The notes under the pieces: generated by a model
Databases searched by the model: none
Told to the model about the DNA's origin: nothing
Seen by the model: the letters and a program-made list of their open reading frames with translations, nothing else
Part shown: positions 58,982 to 64,000 of the stretch, piece by piece
How the letters are laid out: the number at the start of each line of letters is the position of its first letter
Position numbering within the stretch: the first letter of the stretch is position 1
Assembly (NCBI RefSeq): GCF_006716785.1
Contig: NZ_VFPQ01000001.1
Span: forward strand, 3,596,001 to 3,660,000
Origin: Thermopolyspora flexuosa
GTDB taxonomy: Bacteria > Actinomycetota > Actinomycetes > Streptosporangiales > Streptosporangiaceae
Direction: 5' to 3'
Length of the DNA: 64,000 nucleotides
Position numbers and translations under genes: made by a program

Positions 58982-60466
58982 TCAGCCCCGCCGGATCGCG
59001 GGCATGCCGAGCAGCACCGGGCTCCGCCCGCCCGCGCCGGACGCCCCGGCGCCGCACGCCGCGCTCTGCCGTGCCTCCCAGGCGTCGCCCGCCCGGGTAC
59101 GGCGCAGCGCCAGGATGGGCCCGTCGGCGATGAGATGGTGCGGCGCGGCCTGGGTGACCTCGACGGTGACCATGTCCCCGGGGCGGGGACGGCCGTGCCC
59201 GCCCGCGGGGGTGAAGTGCACCAGCCGGTTGTCCGGCGCGCGGCCGGTCATGCGGTGCGTCGCGTCGTCCTTGCGGCCCTCGCCCTCGGCGACCAGCACC
59301 TCGAGCACCCGGCCCACCTGTGCCTTGTTCTCCGCCCAGGAGATGTCGTTCTGCAGCGCGACCAGCCGCTCGTACCGCTCCTGGACCACCTCGCGCGGTA
59401 CCTGGTCCGGCATGGTCGCCGCGGGCGTGCCGGGCCGGATCGAGTACTGGAAGGTGTACGCGCCGGCGAACCGGGCCTCCCGCACCACGTCGAGCGTGGC
59501 CTGGAAGTCCTCCTCGGTCTCGCCGGGGAAGCCGACGATGATGTCGGTGGTGATCGCCGCGTCCGGGATCGCGGCGCGCACCCGCTCGAGGATGCCGAGG
59601 AAGCGCGCGGCGCGGTAGGAGCGGCGCATCGCCCGCAGGATGCGGTCCGAGCCGGACTGCAGCGGCATGTGCAGCGACGGCATGACGTTCGGCGTCTCGG
59701 CCATCGCCTCGATCACGTCGTCGGTGAACGCGGCCGGGTGCGGCGAGGTGAACCGCACCCGCTCCAGGCCCTCGATGCCGCCGCACGCGCGCAGCAGCTT
59801 GCTGAACGCCTGACGGTCGCCGAACTCCACGCCGTAGGTGTTGACGTTCTGCCCGAGCAGGGTGACCTCGAGCACGCCCTGCTCGACGAGGGCGCGCACC
59901 TCGGCGAGCACCTCGCCGGGACGCCGGTCGCGCTCCTTGCCGCGCAGCGACGGCACGATGCAGAACGTGCACGTGTTGTTGCACCCGACCGAGATCGCCA
60001 CCCACGCGGCGTAGACGGACTCGCGCCGGGTCGGCAGCGTCGAGGGGAAGACCTCCAGCGACTCCTTGATCTCCACCTGCGCCTCGCGCAGCACGCGGGC
60101 GCGCTCGAGCAGGACGGGCAGCGAGCCGAGGTTGTGGGTGCCGAAGACCACGTCCACCCACGGGGCCCGCCGGATGATCTCGCCCTGGTCCTTCTGCGCC
60201 AGGCAGCCGCCGACGGCGATCTGCATGCCGGGGTGCTTCGCCTTGATCGGCCGCAGGTGGCCGAGGTTGCCGTACAGGCGGTTGTCGGCGTTCTCCCGCA
60301 CCGCGCAGGTGTTGAACACCACCACGTCGGGCGTCTCACCCTCGGCGGCGGGCAGGTAGCCGGCCTCCTCGAGCAGCCCGGCGAGCCGCTCGGAATCGTG
60401 CACGTTCATCTGGCACCCGAAGGTCCGTACCTGGTACGTGCGGGCGCCCTGCTCGGAGACAGTCAT
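58982..60466 (-). CDS. miaB: tRNA-2-methylthio-N6-dimethylallyladenosine synthase
   Basis: 494 residues, radical-SAM methylthiotransferase. N-terminal cluster cysteines C18, C54, C88 (TFGCQMN, FNTCAVR, GGCLAQ) and the radical-SAM C162-x3-C166-x2-C169 (GCNNTCTFC), followed by TRAM-like C-terminus (about 380-450). It adds methylthio to i6A37 made by MiaA. ATG 60466 was chosen because the family begins here. Divergent from the glutamate transporter operon. Confidence 0.96.
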   Translation of the reverse strand: MTVSEQGARTYQVRTFGCQMNVHDSERLAGLLEEAGYLPAAEGETPDVVVFNTCAVRENADNRLYGNLGHLRPIKAKHPGMQIAVGGCLAQKDQGEIIRRAPWVDVVFGTHNLGSLPVLLERARVLREAQVEIKESLEVFPSTLPTRRESVYAAWVAISVGCNNTCTFCIVPSLRGKERDRRPGEVLAEVRALVEQGVLEVTLLGQNVNTYGVEFGDRQAFSKLLRACGGIEGLERVRFTSPHPAAFTDDVIEAMAETPNVMPSLHMPLQSGSDRILRAMRRSYRAARFLGILERVRAAIPDAAITTDIIVGFPGETEEDFQATLDVVREARFAGAYTFQYSIRPGTPAATMPDQVPREVVQERYERLVALQNDISWAENKAQVGRVLEVLVAEGEGRKDDATHRMTGRAPDNRLVHFTPAGGHGRPRPGDMVTVEVTQAAPHHLIADGPILALRRTRAGDAWEARQSAACGAGASGAGGRSPVLLGMPAIRRG

Positions 60467-60679
60467 CGCACTCACAAGGGTAGGCGTTCGGCGGACCGGC
60501 CGTGGCCGGACCGACGAGGGCCGTGCGCGGGCGGCCGGGAGCGGCCCGGCGCCGGTCCGCGGCGGAATTCTCCGCCCGCCCGGCGCTTCGCGCTGGGCGA
60601 AAGAGCAGGTGACGCCGCCTGTCAAGAGGACTTCCCGTAGATCGAACGCAGCACGTAAACGTGCCGTGACCTGATCGGT

Positions 60680-60689
60680 ACCAGCTGGT
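60680..60689. promoter_or_regulatory. Palindrome upstream of the glutamate-type transporter operon
   Basis: ACCAGCTGGT is a perfect 10-base palindrome 39 bases before the ATPase start codon. The short distance and lack of a good ribosome site there suggest a short leader. Confidence 0.4.
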
Positions 60690-60727
60690 TAGTGACGTTT
60701 GGCCCTCACCCACCTACGTTGTTGACC

Positions 60728-61483
60728 ATGACGGAGACCGGGGGGTCCACTCCTCTTGTCAGGCTTGAGGGTGTCAACAAGTATTTCGGGGACCATCATG
60801 TCCTGCGTGATATCAATCTGACCGTTTCCCGCGGCGAGGTTGTCGTGGTCATCGGCCCGTCCGGCGGCGGCAAATCCACGCTGTGCCGTACGATCAACCG
60901 GCTGGAGCCGATCGACTCTGGAACGATCACCTTCGAGGGCAAGCCGTTGCCGGCCGAAGGGAAAGCGCTCGCCAGGCTGCGCGCCGACGTGGGCATGGTC
61001 TTTCAGTCGTTCAACCTCTTCGCGCACAAGACGATCCTGGAGAACGTCACGCTCGGCCCGATCAAGGTGCGGAAGATCCCCCGGGAACAGGCCGAGCGGC
61101 GGGCCATGGAGCTGTTGGAACGTGTCGGGATCGCCGCCCACGCGTCGAAGTACCCCGCGCAGCTCTCGGGCGGTCAGCAGCAGCGCTGCGCCATCGCCCG
61201 CGCCCTCGCGATGGATCCCAAAATGATCCTCTTCGACGAGCCCACCTCCGCCCTCGACCCCGAGATGGTCCAGGAGGTGCTCGACGTGATGATCGGGCTC
61301 GCCCGGGACGGCATGACGATGATGGTCGTCACCCACGAGATGGGATTCGCGCGTCGCGCCGCGAACCGCGTGGTGTTCATGGCCGACGGCCAGATCGTCG
61401 AGGAAGGCGAGCCGGAGCGGTTCTTCACCGATCCCACAACGGAGCGGGCGAAGGATTTCCTGTCAAAGATCTTGACGCACTGA
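60728..61483 (+). CDS. gluA: Glutamate-type ABC transporter ATPase
   Basis: 251 residues of the polar amino acid ATPase family. Walker [10 protein letters not shown] (about 41-49), Q-loop [12 protein letters not shown], signature [16 protein letters not shown], Walker [14 protein letters not shown] and VVTHEMGFA. It is first in a four-gene operon whose order (ATPase, binding protein, two permeases) matches corynebacterial gluABCD. Substrate glutamate or glutamine is inferred from that order. Confidence 0.92.
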   Translation: MTETGGSTPLVRLEGVNKYFGDHHVLRDINLTVSRGEVVVVIGPSGGGKSTLCRTINRLEPIDSGTITFEGKPLPAEGKALARLRADVGMVFQSFNLFAHKTILENVTLGPIKVRKIPREQAERRAMELLERVGIAAHASKYPAQLSGGQQQRCAIARALAMDPKMILFDEPTSALDPEMVQEVLDVMIGLARDGMTMMVVTHEMGFARRAANRVVFMADGQIVEEGEPERFFTDPTTERAKDFLSKILTH

Positions 61484-61527
61484 TTGTCGGGGCGACCGGC
61501 CTCCCCGGAGAAAACGAGGTAACGAAA

Positions 61528-62418
61528 ATGCGGATACGACGTTTGGCGATGGCGCTCACCGCCGCCGGCGCGCTCACCCTCGGCCTGGCCGCCTGCGGCG
61601 GCGGTGGCGAGGGCTCGGACGGCGCCACGGCGGCCGGTGACGGCTCGGTCGTGGACAAGATCAAGAACACCAAGCGGGTCGTCGTCGGCACCAAGTGGGA
61701 CCAGCCCGGTCTCGGCCTGAAGTCCGGCGCCGGCGAGCCGGAGGGGTTCGACGTCGACGTCGCCAAGTACGTGATCAAGGAGCTCGCGGGCGGCGAGGAC
61801 GTGCAGATCGAGTGGAAGGAGTCGGCGTCCTCGAACCGTGAGGCGTTCCTCGCCAACGGCACCGTGGACATCATCTTCGCCTCGTACTCGATCACCGAGG
61901 AGCGCAAGAGCAAGGTGACCTTCGGCGGGCCGTACATCATCGCCCACCAGGACACGATGGTCCGCGCGGACGACAACCGGATCCAGAAGGCCACCGACCT
62001 CGCGGGCAAGCGCATCTGCCAGGCCGCCGGGTCCAACTCCTACAAGCGCATCACCGACCCGCCGCCGGACGGCCAGCTCGACCTCGACGCCCAGCTCGTC
62101 GGCGCGGCGAACTACTCCGAGTGCGTGGCCAAGCTCGCGGGCAACAACCTCGACGCGGTCACCACCGACGACCTCATCCTCGCCGGGTTCGCCCAGCAGG
62201 GCGGCGGCAACTTCAAGATCCTCGGTGACCCGTTCACCGACGAGAAGTACGGCGTCGGCCTGAAGAAGGGCGACGTCAAGACCTGCGAGGCGGTCAACCA
62301 GGCCATCCAGAAGATGTACAGCGACGGCACCGCCAAGCAGCTGCTCGACAAGTGGTTCGGCAAGACGCAGGGCCTGAAGCTGCCCACCGAGGCACCGCCC
62401 GCGGAGGGCTGCTCCTGA
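61528..62418 (+). CDS. gluB: Glutamate-type solute-binding lipoprotein
   Basis: 296 residues. A lipoprotein signal with lipobox LAAC (Cys 23) is followed by a SBP_bac_3 fold (VVVGTKWDQPGLGLKSGAGE, EGFDVDVAKYV, DIIFASYSITEERKSKVTF, KYGVGLKKGD). GAGG lies upstream of the ATG. It delivers the amino acid to the permeases encoded next. Confidence 0.93.
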   Translation: MRIRRLAMALTAAGALTLGLAACGGGGEGSDGATAAGDGSVVDKIKNTKRVVVGTKWDQPGLGLKSGAGEPEGFDVDVAKYVIKELAGGEDVQIEWKESASSNREAFLANGTVDIIFASYSITEERKSKVTFGGPYIIAHQDTMVRADDNRIQKATDLAGKRICQAAGSNSYKRITDPPPDGQLDLDAQLVGAANYSECVAKLAGNNLDAVTTDDLILAGFAQQGGGNFKILGDPFTDEKYGVGLKKGDVKTCEAVNQAIQKMYSDGTAKQLLDKWFGKTQGLKLPTEAPPAEGCS

Positions 62419-62501
62419 TCGACCGCTGACCGACTCACGTGTGGCGGCCGGGGCCCGACTCCGGGTCCCCGGCCGTCGCCGTACCCACCGGGTGGAGCTC
62501 G

Positions 62502-63170
62502 ATGGACGAACTGATCAAGTACGCTCCGGACCTCGCCGTGGGCTTCCTGCACAACCTGCAGATCGCGGCCCTCTGCGCGGTCTTCTCCCTGATCCTCGGC
62601 ACGATCCTGGTCGTCATGCGGGTGGCGCCGACGCCGGTGCTGCGCGCGGTCGGCACCGTGTACGTGAACGTGGTGCGCAACACCCCGCTCACGCTGGTGC
62701 TGGCGTTCTGCGCGCTCGGCCTCAGCGACACCCTGGGGCTGATCTTCTCCGACACGCCGATCACCAACAGCTTCTGGCTCGTCGTGCTCGGCCTGTCGGC
62801 GTACACGGCGACCTTCGTCTGCGAGGCGCTGCGCTCCGGCATCAACACGGTGCCGCTGGGTCAGGCGGAGGCGGCCCGGGCGATCGGGCTCACCTTCTCC
62901 CAGTCGCTGCGGCTGATCATCCTGCCGCAGGCGGCCCGGTCGGTCATCGCGCCGCTCGGCAGCGTGATGATCGCGATGACGAAGAACACCACGGTGGCGA
63001 TCGCGGCCGGGTACCTCGCCGAGTCGGCCTTCGTCATGCGTGACACCTTCGACGACACCGGCGTGTCGATCCCGATCTTCCTCGGGCTGGCGGCCGCGTT
63101 CATGGCGGTGACGCTGCCGATCGGGTTCTTCACCGGCTGGCTGGCCAAGCGGATGGCGGTGGCGCGATGA
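62502..63170 (+). CDS. gluC: Glutamate-type ABC permease 1
   Basis: 222 residues, HisM/GlnP-type permease with five membrane helices; EAA loop QAEAARAIGLTFSQSLRLII (about 127-146), YVNVVRNTPLTLVLAF. ATG 62502 has GGAG 6 bases upstream. The stop overlaps the next start as ATGA. Confidence 0.93.
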   Translation: MDELIKYAPDLAVGFLHNLQIAALCAVFSLILGTILVVMRVAPTPVLRAVGTVYVNVVRNTPLTLVLAFCALGLSDTLGLIFSDTPITNSFWLVVLGLSAYTATFVCEALRSGINTVPLGQAEAARAIGLTFSQSLRLIILPQAARSVIAPLGSVMIAMTKNTTVAIAAGYLAESAFVMRDTFDDTGVSIPIFLGLAAAFMAVTLPIGFFTGWLAKRMAVAR

Positions 63171-64000
63171 GCTCGCAGGCGAGCGTCCTCTTCGACGTGC
63201 CCGGGCCGCGCGCCCGGCTGCGCAACAACATCCTCACGCTGCTCACCGTCGTGGGGATCCTCGCGGTGGCGTACTTCGTGTACGTCAAGTTCGACGAGAA
63301 GGGCCAGTGGAGCGCGATCCTCTGGCGGCACTTCCTCGAGGCCAAGACCTGGACGGACTTCATCATCCCCGGGCTGATCGGGACGCTGAAGGCCGCCGCC
63401 CTCGGGTCGGTGTGCGCGCTCGTGTTCGGCGCGGTGTTCGGCCTCGCCCGGCTGTCCGACCACTGGTGGATCCGCGTCCCCGCGGGCGCCGTGGTGGAGT
63501 TCTTCCGGGCGATCCCGCTGCTGCTGCTCATCTTCTTCCTGTTCTTCCTCGCGCCGAGCGTGTTCGGCGGCGGCGACTACACGCTGCTCGCGCTGGTGAC
63601 CGGGCTCACCCTGTACAACGGGTCGGTGCTCGCCGAGGTGGTGCGGGCCGGGGTGCTCGCCGTGCCGAAGGGGCAGTCGGAGGCGGCGTACGCGATCGGG
63701 CTGCGCAAGAGCGGGGTGCTGTGGCTGATCCTGATCCCGCAGGCGGTCACCGCGATGATGCCCGCGATCGTCAGCCAGCTCGTGGTGCTGCTCAAGGACA
63801 CCGCGCTCGGGTACATCATCGCCTACCAGGACCTGCTCAACATGGGCTTCGTGATCCTGCCGGCGAACTACTTCGGCACCCGGGTGTCGAGCGCGATCGT
63901 CATCGCCGTCGTCTACATCGGGCTGAACATGGCGCTCAGCGCCCTCGCCACCTGGCTGGAGAAGCGCAGCCGCCGCAGCAGCAAGACGAGCGCGAAGCCG
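63167..64000 (+). CDS. gluD: Glutamate-type ABC permease 2 (partial)
   Basis: 278 codons are present and the frame is still open at the right edge. HisM-like permease with an extra N-terminal helix (NILTLLTVVGILAVAYFVYV, about 21-40), FRAIPLLLLIFFLFFL and EAA loop SEAAYAIGLRKSGVLWLILI. The Ser/Lys/Arg-rich sequence at the edge suggests that nearly all of the protein is present. Confidence 0.93.
   Translation, partial: MSSQASVLFDVPGPRARLRNNILTLLTVVGILAVAYFVYVKFDEKGQWSAILWRHFLEAKTWTDFIIPGLIGTLKAAALGSVCALVFGAVFGLARLSDHWWIRVPAGAVVEFFRAIPLLLLIFFLFFLAPSVFGGGDYTLLALVTGLTLYNGSVLAEVVRAGVLAVPKGQSEAAYAIGLRKSGVLWLILIPQAVTAMMPAIVSQLVVLLKDTALGYIIAYQDLLNMGFVILPANYFGTRVSSAIVIAVVYIGLNMALSALATWLEKRSRRSSKTSAKP

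Overview
The window is about 72% GC with GTG/ATG starts, strong AGGAG-type ribosome sites and dense ATGA overlaps. Together with PadR/HAAS-RDD, WXG100-like, SpoOM, XRE-TPR plus ATP-binding-protein and mia/dapF/glu modules, this points to a filamentous actinomycete. A Streptosporangiales-type genome is my inference. No rRNA, tRNA, CRISPR array, transposase or phage gene was recognised.

Region 1 (1-6.3 kb) is a corrinoid methyl-transfer locus. A non-pyrrolysine MttB-family methyltransferase (partial at the left edge) is divergent from an overlapping set: IclR regulator, corrinoid protein, methyltetrahydrofolate methyltransferase, RamA-like reductive activator and a DUF1638 protein. Region 2 (6.3-17.1 kb) holds an esterase/haloperoxidase-type hydrolase, a PepSY protein, a two-component system with an 11-bp repeated promoter motif, an MscS channel, a PadR/RDD pair, a secreted HNH lipoprotein, a frameshifted hydrolase and a TetR regulator. 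Region 3 (17.4-20.6 kb) is a large DUF6571-like protein, a convergent lipoprotein and a WXG100-like small protein. Region 4 (20.9-26.8 kb) is a DNA/RNA-processing cluster: HelD-like helicase with extra C-terminus, NYN nuclease, and a fused HTH-methylase-specificity protein with an aberrant motif IV. Region 5 (26.8-29.1 kb) is a regulator/ATP-binding pair.

Region 6 (29.2-36.7 kb) is a dimethylglycine dehydrogenase and sarcosine oxidase operon in which the gamma subunit is fused to alpha. Region 7 (37.1-45.2 kb) has a PAP2-like membrane protein, a VWA plus solute-binding pair without a transporter, a second WXG100-like/DUF6571-like/lipoprotein set, and a small membrane protein. Region 8 (45.4-53.2 kb) has a TenA-like protein, SpoOM, GNAT, a choline dehydrogenase, a betaine-type ABC transporter (fused double permease plus ATPase) and a cupin. 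Region 9 (53.4-64 kb) is core metabolism: a TPR-like protein, dapF, miaA, a Gly/Pro-rich membrane protein, miaB and a glutamate-type ABC transporter cut by the right edge.

The strongest biological reading is that regions 1, 6 and 8 form a dispersed choline/glycine betaine catabolic set. Uptake, choline oxidation, corrinoid demethylation of betaine to dimethylglycine, and two flavoprotein demethylations to glycine would together deliver all three methyl groups to tetrahydrofolate. The second notable element is the duplicated WXG100-like/DUF6571-like/lipoprotein set, whose function is unknown.
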